A stretch of 64,000 nucleotides of DNA from Ariolimax columbianus (GCA_036924085.1 JAVGWX010000019.1:4729641-4793640); one strand, 5' to 3'; shown: positions 10,600 through 20,409, counted from the stretch's first letter. Notes: generated by a model from the letters alone, not told the origin. Program-made: numbers and translations.

Positions 10600-11336
10600 T
10601 TGATTCTGCTGACTACATGATACTAGTTTAATACTGCTGGCTACAGGTTACTAGTTTGATACTGCTGGCTACATGATACTAGTTTGATACTGTTGGCTAC
10701 ATGATACTAGTTTTATACTGCTGGTTACAGGATACTGTTTGATAGTGCTGGCTACAAGACACTAGTTTGATACTGTTGGCTACATCATACTAGTTTGATA
10801 CTGCTGGCTACATGATACTAGTTTGATACTGTTGGCTACATGATACTAGTTTTATACTGCTGGCTTCAGGATACTTGTTTGATAGTGCTGGCTACATGAC
10901 ACTAGTTTGATACTGTTGGCTACATGATACTAGTTTGATACTGCTGGCTACATGATTCTGTTTGATACTGCTGGCTACATGATACTAGTTTGATACTGCT
11001 GGCTACAGGATACTAGTTTGATACTGCTGGCTACATGATACTAGTTTGATACTTCTGGCGACATGATACTAGTTTGATACTGCTGGCTACATGATACTAG
11101 TTTGATACTGCTGGCTACAGGATACTAGTTTGATACTGCTGGCTACATGATACTAGTTTGATACTGCTGGCTACATGATACTAGTTTGATACTGCTGGCT
11201 ACATGATACTAGTTCGATACTGCTGGCTACAGGATACTAATTTAATGCTGCTGGCTACATGATACTAGTTTGATACTGCTGGCTACATGATGCTAGTTTG
11301 ATACTGCTGGCTACATGATACTAGTTTGATACTGCT
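10600..11336. repeat. 28-bp minisatellite
   Basis: About 26 copies of GATACTAGTTTGATACTGCT plus GGCTACAT, with scattered substitutions (TTTTATACTG, ACAGGATACT). Confidence 0.93.
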
Positions 11337-11394
11337 TTGAAAGACACCACATTGCATCATGTTCACTGACCATTTCAGAAATCATCTTCAGAGC

Positions 11395-11655
11395 AAGCAA
11401 GAACAAAAGGAACCATCTTAACTGAGTTACAAGAACAAGAGGAACCATCTTAACTAAGTTACAAGAACAAGAGGAACCATCTTAACTAAGTTACAAGAAC
11501 AAGAGGAACCATCTTAACTGAGTTACAAGAACAAAAGGAACCATCTTAACAAAGTTACAAGAACAAGAGGAACCATCTTAACTGAGTTACAAGAACAAGA
11601 GGAACCATCTTAACAAAGTTACGAGAACAAGAGGAACCATCCTAACTAAGTTACA
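11395..11655. repeat. 32-bp minisatellite close to exon 6
   Basis: Eight copies of AACTAAGTTACAAGAACAAG plus AGGAACCATCTT. The last partial unit runs to about 11655, leaving about 30 bp to the exon 6 donor at 11684. Confidence 0.92.
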
Positions 11656-11684
11656 AAATCTAGACTACAACATTGTCTGCCTAC

Positions 11685-11843
11685 CCTTTCTCTAACAGCA
11701 TCACTGTCAAGGTCAGGTCCCAGTGTACCCAGTCGAACTTCCTTCTGCATTCTGCGGTAGTCTTTGAGCCCGTAAACCTTGTACCAAGGCCGCTCATTGT
11801 CCTTCACCTTCTGTTTTATGTACAATTCTGCGTAGCTACCAGC
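11685..11843 (-). CDS. Host gene, exon 6 of 8 seen (conserved-core exon)
   Basis: This 159-bp exon has 53 codons in phase 0. The acceptor is CATTGACTTTCAG and the donor AGG/GTAGGC. The peptide carries the most family-like part of the protein: AGSYAELYIKQ, then NERPWYKVYGLKDYR, then KEVRLGTLGPDLDSD. This layout (a tyrosine-rich PWY...DYR segment followed by LGxLGPD) resembles the C-terminal region of JHY (C11orf63), a protein linked in mouse to motile-cilium structure and juvenile hydrocephalus. I recall this family only approximately, so treat the name as a candidate. A 32-bp minisatellite (11395-11655) ends about 30 bp beyond the donor. Confidence 0.82.
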
Positions 11844-11989
11844 CTGAAAGTCAATGTACAAGATATGGTTACCATGGTGATTTCTGATGGCGCTTGCTGT
11901 AATGATTTGAATGACACGACAGAGTTGTTGGTCTTGTATGAGTCATTGTGTGATGATTTTCCAGACTCATGATGCTGTACTGTCCCCTG

Positions 11990-12165
11990 ACTCAAGATGA
12001 TGATGTGGTTGTGGAGTTACTGCCTCCAGGTGATTCAAATGAGGTGGTGTTACTCGCTCATGGTGATGTTATGTAGCTTTTAACGATGACAATGTTACCT
12101 GGTTCATGATGATGGTGGTGTTAACTGGATGATGACGATGTTACCTGGATGATGGTGGTGTTAGC
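11990..12165. repeat. Short GATGATG-type imperfect repeats
   Basis: Irregular repeats of GATGATGGTGGTGTTA and ACCTGGATGATG lie upstream (minus orientation) of exon 6. No element is recognised. Confidence 0.6.
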
Positions 12166-12945
12166 ATCAGGACCAGCGACTCAAAGCTGCCTACTAGTGT
12201 CAGGGCCAGTGACCCAAAGCTGCCTACTAGTGTCAGGGCCAGTGACACACAACGCTGCCTACTAGTGTCAGGGCCAGTGACCCAAAGCTGCCTATTAGTG
12301 TCAATGCCAGTGACCCAAAGCTGCCTACTAGTGTCAGGGCCAGTGACCCAAAGTTGCTACTAGTGTCATGGACAGTGACCTAAAGCTGCCTATTAGTGTC
12401 AGGGCCAGTGACCCAAAGCTGACTACTAGTGTCATAGGCAGTGACCCAAAGCTGCCTAATAGTGTCAGGGCCAGTGACCCAAAGCTGCTTACTAGTGTCA
12501 GGGCCAGTGACCCAAAGCTGCCTACTAGTGTCAGGGCCAGTGACCCAAAGCTGGCTACTAGTGTCAGGGCCAGTGACCCAAAGCTGCCTACTAGTGTCAG
12601 GGCCAGTGACCCAAAGCTGACTACTAGTGTCATAGGCAGTGACCCAAAGCTGCCTAATAGTGTCAGGGCCAGTGACCCAAAGCTGCCTACTAGTGTCAGG
12701 GCCAGTGACCCAAATCTGCCTACTAGTGTCAGGGCCAGTGACCCAAAGCTGGCTACTAGTGTCAGGGCCAGTGACCCAAAGCTGCCTACTAGTGTCAGGG
12801 CCAGTGACCCAAAGCTGCCTACTAGTGTCAGGGCCAGTGACCCAAAGCTGCCTACTAGTGTCAGGGCCAGTGACCCAAAGTTGCTACTAGTGTCAGGGCC
12901 AGTGACCCAAAGCTGCCTACTAGTGTCAGGGACAGCGACCTGGGA
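12165..12945. repeat. 33-bp minisatellite derived from a GAA-tailed SINE
   Basis: About 24 copies of GTCAGGGCCAGTGACCCAAA plus GCTGCCTACTAGT. The unit is 11 codons, so both strands stay open (ASDPKLPTSVR). It is continuous with SINE sequence at 12945-13066 and matches the SINE's internal segment GCTAGCGTCAGGGCCAGCGA (22680-22750 copy, minus). Confidence 0.93.
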
Positions 12946-13066
12946 TCAGGATGCAGATCAGTGCATGAGCTGGATCGGTCAGAGACTTAAAGTTGACTGC
13001 TAGCGTCATGACCAGCAGCCCAGAGCTGCCATGGCACTTCTCCCCCTCCACCTGGTAATCACAGGT
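12945..13066 (+). mobile_element. GAA-tailed SINE-like element, 5' part
   Basis: GGGATCAGGATGCAGATCAG, TGCATGAGCTGGATCGGTCA, GACTGCTAGCGTCATGACCA and CAGAGCTGCCATGGCACTTC follow the order of the reverse complement of 22640-22770 and 18250-18400. The 3' part and tail are absent. Confidence 0.75.
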
Positions 13067-13163
13067 AACACGTGCACCTACTCTAGTGCAGACTGTACAC
13101 TGATCATCCATTGGTTCACTGTACGATCAGATTGCAGCCAAGGAAGTTCCACTTTACCGGGAA
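13066..13163. other. Short flank between SINE fragment and Jockey tail
   Basis: Nothing is recognised apart from the adjoining element ends. Confidence 0.4.
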
Positions 13164-15880
13164 CTTCTTCTTCTTCTTCTGCGTACGCAGTCAGACAGTA
13201 ACCATTATTTTTTCGAAAAAAGCGGCGGTCATCCTGAGGCTCTCGCCACTGCCATAGAGCTTGTCTTGCAGTTCCACTGGTGATGGCCACATCTGCTCTC
13301 TCTGATCCTCGTATGTCGAGCAGTTCTGCAGCAGATGTTCAGCGGTCATTTTACCAGTACCGCACGGGCATTCGTCGGTACACCCTATCTTCAATTTGTT
13401 GAATAGGTGGTACCTCAGTCTGTTGTGGCCAGTGCGAAGTCTGAAGACAACGACCTTCTCTCTTCGGTTCAACTGGTAATAGGCATCGTTTTTGGTGTAA
13501 CCAGTATGTTCGGTTTCCCATTTGTTCATGTATCTGGCTTTGATAAGCCGTTTTGACTCTTCGTACGTCATACTGGTATCTGTTTGTGGTAGTCTTGCAC
13601 CTTCTTTTGCCAGTCTGTCTGCCTCCTCGTTGCCTTGGATGTTGCAGTGTGACGGAACCCACTGTACCACTACCCTTTTTGGTGCGGACTGCTGGCACAG
13701 TTTGCAGAGTGCTGCTCTTAAGTCATTAAGCTCAGTGTTTTTCTGGCTTTTTAGCGCTGTGACTACGGCGAGAGCATCTGTCAGCAGGACTATATGGCTC
13801 TCATTTTCACTGTGTGTCACCATTTCTTCCACTGCCGCCCTCAGTGCCTCTGCCTCCGCTCTGAAATTGCTTGTGTACTTACCAGTAGCGAGTGACAGTG
13901 TTATTTGTCTGCCATTTGGTAGGTTCAGGAATGCTCCTGCCCCTCCGTTCTGTGTAGTGTTTGTTACAGAACCGTCGGTGTATGCATGGGTCCAGTCCAT
14001 GCTTGGGTAGCTTTTCGTTATGAAGCTTAGGGTAGTATCTCTCCTTTCTTTTTCAGTCTGGCAGTTTTTGTTTGCAATACCTGGTATATTTTCTACCACC
14101 TCTGGAAATATATCCTGCCTCCAGGTAGGTTTTCGTACAGTAGTGATGGGTTTTGGTGTTGTTAGTGCGTTTATGGGATCTTCGTGCATCTTTGCTTTGG
14201 CTATTTCTGCAAAGTTTCTCCGCTTTAGTTTCCCATTTCCCAAATTGTTTAGTCTCTGGTGCATTGGATGGTCAGTCAGTCTTCGGAGTTTCTCTGACTG
14301 CAGCTGGGCTCTGCAGTCTCTTCTATCGGTCATGGATTGCAGTTTTGTAATCTTTTCAAGTTCTACAATTGGCGTTGACTTCATGCCACCTGTTATAATT
14401 CTCATGGCTTGGTTTTGAAGTTTGTTAACTTTATCGAAGTTCGCCTTCGCTGCTGTTGTCCATGCCGCAATGCCATACTCGAGAACTGGTCTCACTCTTC
14501 CAGTATACAGTTTCTTTAGTATGCCTTCGTCTGCTCCCCAGCTTGTGCCAGCAAGTTTCCTCATGATTGCCATTCTTTCTCTGGCTTTCATTCGGTTTCT
14601 CTCAATCTGACTTTTCCATGTCATGCGCCGATTAAATGTGACTCCCAGATAGGTTGGGTTGTCGTTTGGCTGCAGGAATTTGCCATTTAGACTTAATTTG
14701 GTACTTTGGGGTTTTAATGAAAGCGAGAATATTGTGCATGTGGTTTTCTCCTCGTTTATTTTGACCAGCCATGAGTTCGCCCACTCTTCCAGCGATGTTA
14801 GGGCCATCTGCATCCGATTTCTTGCTATGGTGAGATTCTTTTCAGAGGTCCACAAAGCCAGATCGTCTGCAAACATTGAGCTATGGACTCTTCTTGGTAT
14901 ATTCTCTGTAATATCGTTTATATATACCAGGAAGAGTGTGGGTGACAATACTCCCCCTTGGGGTACTCCCTGCTCGAGTGTCACCTTTTTGCTCATCTGC
15001 CCTTGTACTTGGACTCTGGCCGTTCTTTGTTTGAGGTAGTGGTTGATCCACTTGTACATCTTCCCACCGACATCACTTCTTCTTAGCTTGACTCTAAGTC
15101 CATCCTTCCAGACTTTGTCAAATGCCTTTTCCAGATCCACCCAAACAGCTACTGTGTGTTTCTGTGCCTGGTAGGCATCTTCTATCTCCTGGGCTATGAG
15201 GATGACCTGGTCCTCAGTGGATCTGTGCTGTCTGAAGCCGGCTTGCTGTGGAATTAGTATTCGTTTTTCTTCCAGATGCCACATCAGTCTGGTGTTTATC
15301 ATCCGTTCCATCAGCTTGCCGACACAGCTCAGTAGGCTGATGGGCCTGTATCCATTTGGATCTGTTTTATCCTTTCCTGTTTTTGGTACTGGTACCAGTA
15401 TTGCGTCTTTCCATGCCTGGGGTACAATACCCCTTTTCCAGCTTTGGTTCAGGACTGATAGTAATTTCCTCTTCGCTGTTTGGCCCAGCCCCATCAGCAT
15501 TTCGTTTGTGATCCCGTCTTTTCCGGGAGATTTCCTTTTCTTTAGTGTTCTCATAGCCTCTTCCATTTCGCGCATTGTTAGTTTGGCCATCATGTGCTCT
15601 TCAGGAGCCGTATTTATGTTTTCGTGTCCCTTTAGCTCTTCGCTAATGTCTGTATGCTTATCTGCAGGGACCTCGATGTGGTTTGCTTTGGCATAGTGAT
15701 CGACAAAGGCGTTAGCGGCTTTCTTACCTGTGATCAAGTTCTCGCCCTGCTTGATAGTAATTTATTTATTTGACGGGGTTTCGTCGTTCATGGCTCTGAC
15801 TAGCTTCCATAGCTTGTTCCCGTCTTTGTCCAGGTTTAGACTTTCCGTTTTATTTTTCCATACCGGGAACAAAGGTGAGT
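13160..15880 (-). mobile_element. Jockey-like non-LTR retrotransposon, 5'-truncated
   Basis: The element begins (5' side) near 15880 inside the endonuclease-to-RT linker (LDKDGNKLWKLVRAMNDETP) and ends after the stop at 13191 with CTGCGTACGCAG and a GAA tail at about 13163-13178. The APE domain is missing. The frame upstream of 15762 is closed by a TAA. It is inserted antisense-to-plus, that is, in the same orientation as the host gene, in the intron between exons 5 and 6. Confidence 0.9.
13191..15737 (-). CDS. Jockey-like reverse transcriptase and RNase H, long open frame
   Basis: This 848-codon frame has no internal stop. In order, it shows the RT entry motif RKSPGKDGITNEML (about residue 68), NGYRPISLLSCVGKLMERMI (about 133), QAGFRQHRSTEDQV (about 168), DLEKAFDKVWKDGL (about 203, first catalytic Asp), LEQGVPQGGVLSPTLFLVYI (about 255) and the catalytic box FADDLALW (about 292). 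The thumb/connection LEYGIAAWTTA and an RNase H domain follow (AYTDGSV, NFRAEAEALRAAVEEM, LLTDALAVVTAL, VQWVPSHCNIQGNEEADRLA). It ends with the tail CPCGTGKMTAEHLLQNC. In known elements this enzyme reverse-transcribes the element RNA at a nicked target. The first Met-equivalent is not a true start; the frame is a truncated ORF2. Intactness suggests a young insertion. Confidence 0.93.
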   Translation of the reverse strand: MITGKKAANAFVDHYAKANHIEVPADKHTDISEELKGHENINTAPEEHMMAKLTMREMEEAMRTLKKRKSPGKDGITNEMLMGLGQTAKRKLLSVLNQSWKRGIVPQAWKDAILVPVPKTGKDKTDPNGYRPISLLSCVGKLMERMINTRLMWHLEEKRILIPQQAGFRQHRSTEDQVILIAQEIEDAYQAQKHTVAVWVDLEKAFDKVWKDGLRVKLRRSDVGGKMYKWINHYLKQRTARVQVQGQMSKKVTLEQGVPQGGVLSPTLFLVYINDITENIPRRVHSSMFADDLALWTSEKNLTIARNRMQMALTSLEEWANSWLVKINEEKTTCTIFSLSLKPQSTKLSLNGKFLQPNDNPTYLGVTFNRRMTWKSQIERNRMKARERMAIMRKLAGTSWGADEGILKKLYTGRVRPVLEYGIAAWTTAAKANFDKVNKLQNQAMRIITGGMKSTPIVELEKITKLQSMTDRRDCRAQLQSEKLRRLTDHPMHQRLNNLGNGKLKRRNFAEIAKAKMHEDPINALTTPKPITTVRKPTWRQDIFPEVVENIPGIANKNCQTEKERRDTTLSFITKSYPSMDWTHAYTDGSVTNTTQNGGAGAFLNLPNGRQITLSLATGKYTSNFRAEAEALRAAVEEMVTHSENESHIVLLTDALAVVTALKSQKNTELNDLRAALCKLCQQSAPKRVVVQWVPSHCNIQGNEEADRLAKEGARLPQTDTSMTYEESKRLIKARYMNKWETEHTGYTKNDAYYQLNRREKVVVFRLRTGHNRLRYHLFNKLKIGCTDECPCGTGKMTAEHLLQNCSTYEDQREQMWPSPVELQDKLYGSGESLRMTAAFFEKIMVTV

Positions 15881-16765
15881 AGAATGTTGGACCCTACACT
15901 GATCTAGAGATTTAATAATACTTTTGAGGAAACTCTCAACATCCCGCATCAGAACAGTCCTGTCACACAGACCAGGGACCATCTCTGAAATGCCATCCAT
16001 AGCACTACACAGCTATTTTCAGAAGAAGAACTGTTGAACCACACGACTGGTTTGAAGTGGAAGTGAATGATTGATTTGAAATCCATCACTGAAACCCATT
16101 GCGCAGCTATTATTGCAAGTACCTTTCAAGTGCAGATACTCCGCACACCATCAAGCCCTTCTGAAGCCACTTTCAATAAACACCTCGTCGTGCAAACAAG
16201 TACTGGCTTCAGCTCATTCAAAGCTTCCAGACTGCAGCACAAACAGGGAACATCAGACAAATGTATAATGGTATAAAGAAGGTATTGGTCCTTTAAGTAG
16301 GAAAACAGAACCAATCAAAACCATTACTGGCCAGAATATAACTAACACAGGAAAGTAGATCGAGCGATGGGTCGAGCACTCTTCTCAGCTCTACTTGCCT
16401 GACCTTATTGTCACTCTCACAGCCCTTGACTGACTTACTTATTGACTTACTGACTGACTTTTTGACTGACTTTCTAACTTACTGATTGACTTCCTGACTT
16501 ACTTACTGACTTACTAATTGACTTAGTCCCGTCTCTTCTACCCTGAGGTGTAGTGGTGCCCTTTTATTTAACTGGAGGCTTACAGTTTCTATTTGATGAG
16601 GTAGCCGGCCGCATGCCAAACCCTCCATAGTTACGATGATTGACAGGTTGCAGTGTAACTATTCTTCTTTTCTGGTTTCCAGTGTCACACGGGTGTTGAT
16701 TGAGTCCTAATTTGTTAAAAGTGTCACTATGCATTTTCTTGCTTCTTTCTTTCCATCTCCCTGAC
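15880..16765. other. Intron DNA with a degenerate GACTTACT repeat
   Basis: No gene is recognised. A simple repeat of GACTTACTGACT type lies at 16425-16530. Confidence 0.5.
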
Positions 16766-16770
16766 TTGTG

Positions 16771-16786
16771 TTACCCTCTTACCTGG
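16771..16786. repeat. Target-site duplication, distal copy, carrying a splice-donor copy
   Basis: TTACCCTCTTACCTGG matches TAACCCTCTCACCTGG at 17134-17149 with two differences. On the minus strand it reads CCAGGTAAGAGGGTAA, a donor-like sequence. Confidence 0.85.
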
Positions 16787-17133
16787 GGAGGAAGACTAAC
16801 ATCTGGTCAGACAAAATATACTGATCAGACATGTTAGTCAGGGTCGGGCAGAACATACTGGCAAAGACTCTTACCTTGAACTTCCCCGCAGTCCTTCCTG
16901 GAAACGGGCTGTTTTAATGTCAGCCTGGCTAACAAGGTGAGGGATCGACGTGATCCCCATAATAGTAAGCGACACACAAATGATGCCAAGCATAGTCAAC
17001 TGCACGAAGGACCCCGCTCCACCCTCATCAGTGTGCTCGGGATGTGAGGAAAGCTACGACAACCCTGAACGTCCTTTTTAGGGCGCACAAAAGAGCAATT
17101 ATACTCATTGTAGGCATTCAACAACAACAACAA
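16787..17133 (+). mobile_element. CAA-tailed retroposon beside exon 5
   Basis: The order is: head GGAAGACTAACATCTGGTCA; about two copies of the roughly 37-bp head repeat; CCTGGAAACGGGCTGTTTTA; GATCGACGTGATCCCCATAA; CACACAAATGATGCCAAGCA; CTCATCAGTGTGCTCGGGAT; a CCTTTTTAGGGCGCAC hairpin; ACTCATTGTAGGCATTCAAC; and CAACAACAACAA. It is flanked by the 16-bp duplication at 16771 and 17134. The right-hand duplication includes the exon 5 donor. Confidence 0.9.
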
Positions 17134-17145
17134 TAACCCTCTCAC

Positions 17146-17340
17146 CTGGTCCGGCACAGGAGCAGAGGAAGGGTGGTCTATGTCCTGAGTTCTACCAATG
17201 GGAGGGACTTTGCTGTAAGGGTTGAGCTGAGTGTGTGACTCGTTGAGAATTCTGAGTGCCTCGTCTGCGGAGTACCTCTCTCTAGGCGACCCATGTCGGT
17301 ACTCATTGTTATCACTGTCGTAATCTTGCGCGTGGTACTC
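17146..17340 (-). CDS. Host gene, exon 5 of 8 seen
   Basis: This 195-bp exon has 65 codons in phase 0. The acceptor is TTTTGTCCGAACTGACAG and the donor CAG/GTGAGAGGG. The peptide starts EYHAQDYDSDNNEYRHG and includes a helical-looking segment, RYSADEALRILNES, then NPYSKVPPIGRTQDID and PSSAPVPDQ. The donor lies inside a 16-bp target-site duplication of a CAA-tailed retroposon (16787-17133), so a second donor-like copy sits at 16771-16786 (see findings). No domain is recognised. Confidence 0.78.
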
Positions 17341-17547
17341 CTGTCAGTTCGGACAAAACAGAAAAATGAAACAAAGCAAACATACACAACATAAACAATA
17401 CACCAAAAGTATAGGTCACCACACATCGTTGGCAGTCGGGAGGGGGGGCGCACAGTTTCGACAAAACGTGAAGTGCACAGCTGTGGGCAGCCATCTTTGA
17501 AAACCACAAGCAGAAACGAGAAGGGATAGGGGTAGTGAAGGGGGCGG

Positions 17548-17800
17548 CGTGGGCTAGTGGTTAAGTGACACGGCTCACGACCCGAAGTTGCTGGGTTCGA
17601 TCCCCATCACAGCACCGGCAGTTACCCCGGGGAAGCAAACCCTTAGAAAATGCAGGAGGAAGCAGACCCTTACATAAAATGCATGCTGAAGTCGGATGCA
17701 CTGGGCCGACAGGCGCAAAATAACAACCACAGTGCAACGCACACCTCCTTGGAGATTAGAGAAATAAGGAGAACGCCAAAAAAAAAGGGGGGGGGGGGTA
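17548..17800 (+). mobile_element. tRNA-headed SINE
   Basis: The A-box-like GTGGGCTAGTGGTTAAGTGA and B-box-like GCTGGGTTCGATCCCC mark a tRNA-derived head. The 3' part (GCACTGGGCCGACAGGCGCA, AGTGCAACGCACACC, AGAGAAATAAGGAGAACGCC, poly-A) recurs at 35245-35345. Confidence 0.78.
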
Positions 17801-17864
17801 AGTGAGGAGAATTGTACGGAAATCTCAATCTAATTTTCTCGTTTGGATTATGTGGATTCTTCCT

Positions 17865-18010
17865 CTTCCTCCCCCATCCTCCCCCATCCTCCCCCATCCT
17901 CCCCCATCCTCTCCCATCCTCCCCCATCCTCTCCCATCCTCCCCCATCCTCTCCCATCCTCTCCCATCCTCCCCCATCCTCTCCCATCCTCCCCCATCCT
18001 CCCCCTCCTC
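17865..18010. repeat. 10-bp pyrimidine minisatellite
   Basis: About fourteen copies of CCCCCATCCT or CTCCCATCCT. The strand is almost pure pyrimidine. A TTCTTCCTC-rich run to 18050 follows, leading into the tail of a GAA-tailed SINE. Confidence 0.92.
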
Positions 18011-18029
18011 CTACTACTCTTCCTCTTCT

Positions 18030-18400
18030 TCCTCTTTTTCTTCTTCGTTCATTCTCAAAAAAGTCCTGCTAACACGCCATGCGAGACAAAGAATGTAGTC
18101 CGGAGACAGGAATTCGTTGTGTCGAAGTTTACAGCTTGACTGCGATATTTGCACCTTTCGGTCCAACACATTCAGCTTCAGCAGGTATTTTTGAGTTGTG
18201 GGTTAGCCTTCCCTTTTCGATCCCTTCTACTTGGCCAGCCTGCCCTGTTGCAGCCTGCTATCCAGGATCACCGGTTTGAGGTGTAGAAGAGTCATGGCAG
18301 CTCTAAGTTGCTGGCCTTGGCGCTCACAGTCAGCTTTGGGTCGCTGACCGCTGCAGCTCATGCGCTGCTCAGCATATTGATCCCATGCGGATGATACAAA
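18030..18400 (-). mobile_element. GAA-tailed SINE-like element
   Basis: On the plus strand it reads TTCTTCTTCGTTCATTCTC, then ATTCGTTGTGTCGAAGTTTA, CAGCTTGACTGCGATATTTG, CACCTTTCGGTCCAACACAT, AGGATCACCGG, CATGGCAGCTCTAAGTTGCT and TCATGCGCTGCTCAGCATAT. This matches 22422-22772 throughout. Confidence 0.85.
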
Positions 18401-18414
18401 TGGTAGAGAAAGAT

Positions 18415-18428
18415 AAAGAGAGATAGAT

Positions 18429-18461
<33 letters not shown>

Positions 18462-18720
18462 TAGAGAGCAGAGATAGAGAGCAGGTAAGAGAGCGAAAAG
18501 ATATAGAGAATTAGTAAGACAGAGAGAGTAATACATACAGAGAGACACATGCACATTGATAGAGAGCGAGAATGAAAGAGTGAGAGACAGATATAGAGCG
18601 ACACATAGAGTAGCAGACGATGAGACACAGATAGAGCGATACTTAGACACTGAGTGAAAGAGAGAGACAGAGAGAGAAGGAGAGAGAGAGAGGCACAATA
18701 AGAGTGAGAATTATATGGGA
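18415..18720. repeat. GA-rich simple repeat
   Basis: Irregular AGAGAGAGAGATAGAGAG sequence of about 300 bp. Long frames across it (minus strand, Ser/Leu-rich) are composition artefacts. Confidence 0.85.
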
Positions 18721-19575
18721 AGTTACAGACAACAAAGGAAAAGAGTGTTGTGATTACAGCGAAACAATGAAGCAGAAACGTGGATAGATTTATACATGCA
18801 AGGTGAAATAAATAGGTCAACAGATGAAAACACAAAATAATTACCTACAGTCCCGTGTCACTCAAATATACAATAAAATATGTCCTTCTTTTGTCCACTT
18901 GCACACAAACAAATATGTGCAACACGCTCTGCTCGGCGGCACAACACATGCGCAGACACGTTCATCTCGCACATATCTCTCACACAAACACACATACACG
19001 CATCCAGCTCGTGCGCGAACGGACATACAATTTGTTCTACTTGTGACTGTATAGATCACACAAGCGGTTTTTAATCCCACTCCACAATATAAGGACAGTC
19101 AAACCTAATCCCCAAATTTAACGAGTTTTCTCACAACGTTTCTCTTGTATACAAAATTAAACATTCCTGAGCCCTTAATAATCCCAAGTTAATCCCGGGA
19201 TTAGTTCTATCAATGCCGTCGAAAACGCACAACTTCAGAATTTGTATTGAGCTCTGCGAGAGATCGGCTTTTCAATATGGAAGATCGTAGATTTATGATC
19301 GATGCCTGGAACTGGTAATAAAATAAGATACGTTGTATAGTCCTGCTCGCTTCTAACCGGGGTGGCGTTGTGTGATATCATTTATATATGGCTTATCTGT
19401 GTCTATCATGCTTGTTGTGATTACTTAATTGCTTTACTTCGTGTTGTTCTATGTCCCAAATGAAGACATTTTGCTCGTAACAGGTTTTTTTCTCTGTCTA
19501 CGACGCTACTGGACCACACACGTTTATGCGATTATTGTCAGCCATAAGATGCAAACATTTTTTCTGTCGTCTATA
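18720..19575. other. Unassigned intron DNA
   Basis: No element or gene is recognised. Short CACACA-rich stretches lie near 18900-19010. Confidence 0.4.
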
Positions 19576-19586
19576 GTGGGTTAGCT

Positions 19587-19587
19587 A

Positions 19588-19621
<34 letters not shown>

Positions 19622-20107
19622 GAATGCCCATAATGAGTAAGTTGACTCTTTTTTGCGCCCTGAAAAGGGCGTTAAGTGGTGGGTTGAAGTAGCTTTCCTC
19701 ATATCCCGAGCGTGCTGCTGAAGGTGGACCGCAGTCCTCCTGGCGGTTGTGCTATGCTTGGCTTTATATCCGTTACGCTCACTGCTATGGGGATAACATC
19801 GATCCACATCTCGTCAGTCAGGCTGCATTGAAAACAGGATGCTGCCAGGGAACGCTACATGAAGATAGATAGTGGTCTTGGTCAGTATGTTGTGGCTGGC
19901 CCTGACACAACGTCCTGGCCAGTAGGTTGTGCCTGGCCCTAACACGACGTCCTGGTCAGTATATTGTGCCTGGCCCTGACACGACGTCCTGGTCAGTATA
20001 TTGTGCCTGGCCCTGACACGACGTCCTGGTCAGTATGTTGTGCCTGGCCTTGACGCGACGTCCTGGTCAGTATGTTGTGCCTGACCGGACTAGCGTCTTA
20101 GTTCTTC
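19587..20107 (-). mobile_element. CAA-tailed retroposon with tandem head, bounded by an 11-bp duplication
   Basis: GTGGGTTAGCT occurs at 19576-19586 and 20108-20118. Between them, on the minus strand: the head AAGAACTAAGACGC, about six 37-bp units, a unique middle (GGGATAACATCGATCC on plus), the CCTGAAAAGGGCG hairpin, and a CAA tail (TTG run at 19588-19621 on plus). The tandem head lies inside the duplication, so it belongs to the element. Confidence 0.92.
19878..20085. repeat. 37-bp head repeat of the CAA-tailed element
   Basis: Five to six copies of GTCAGTATATTGTGCCTGGC plus CCTGACACGACGTCCTG. Confidence 0.9.
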
Positions 20108-20164
20108 GTGGGTTAGCTGTAGCACTAAAGAAATGATTGACATGACACCAATATATGCGTCGTG

Positions 20165-20400
20165 GACGTGTGCCCGAACGGCTAGTATGCTGGCCTCCTA
20201 GTGCAGAGACATTGGCTCGAACCTAGACTAGGTTTAGGTTTTTATTTCTTCTACATGAGGTGAAATAAAAACCAAGCCTGCACACTGCGTAGGAACTGGT
20301 GTGGTATGTGGCCATTATTACTCAGTCCCCCCCCCCCTCCCGCGGCGAACCCCAGCAATATATTTGGTAAAACTCCGGAAATATAGTTTGTGTACCCGAC
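20165..20400 (+). mobile_element. tRNA-headed SINE (copy related to 48515)
   Basis: GTGTGCCCGAACGGCTAGTA and GCAGAGACATTGGCTCGAAC resemble tRNA A and B boxes. The body GAGGTGAAATAAAAACCAAG, CCTGCACACTGCGTAGGAAC is shared with the 48515 copy (AACCTAGCATGCACACTGCC). A poly-C run (20331) lies downstream. Confidence 0.65.
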
Positions 20401-20409
20401 CACTCGTAC

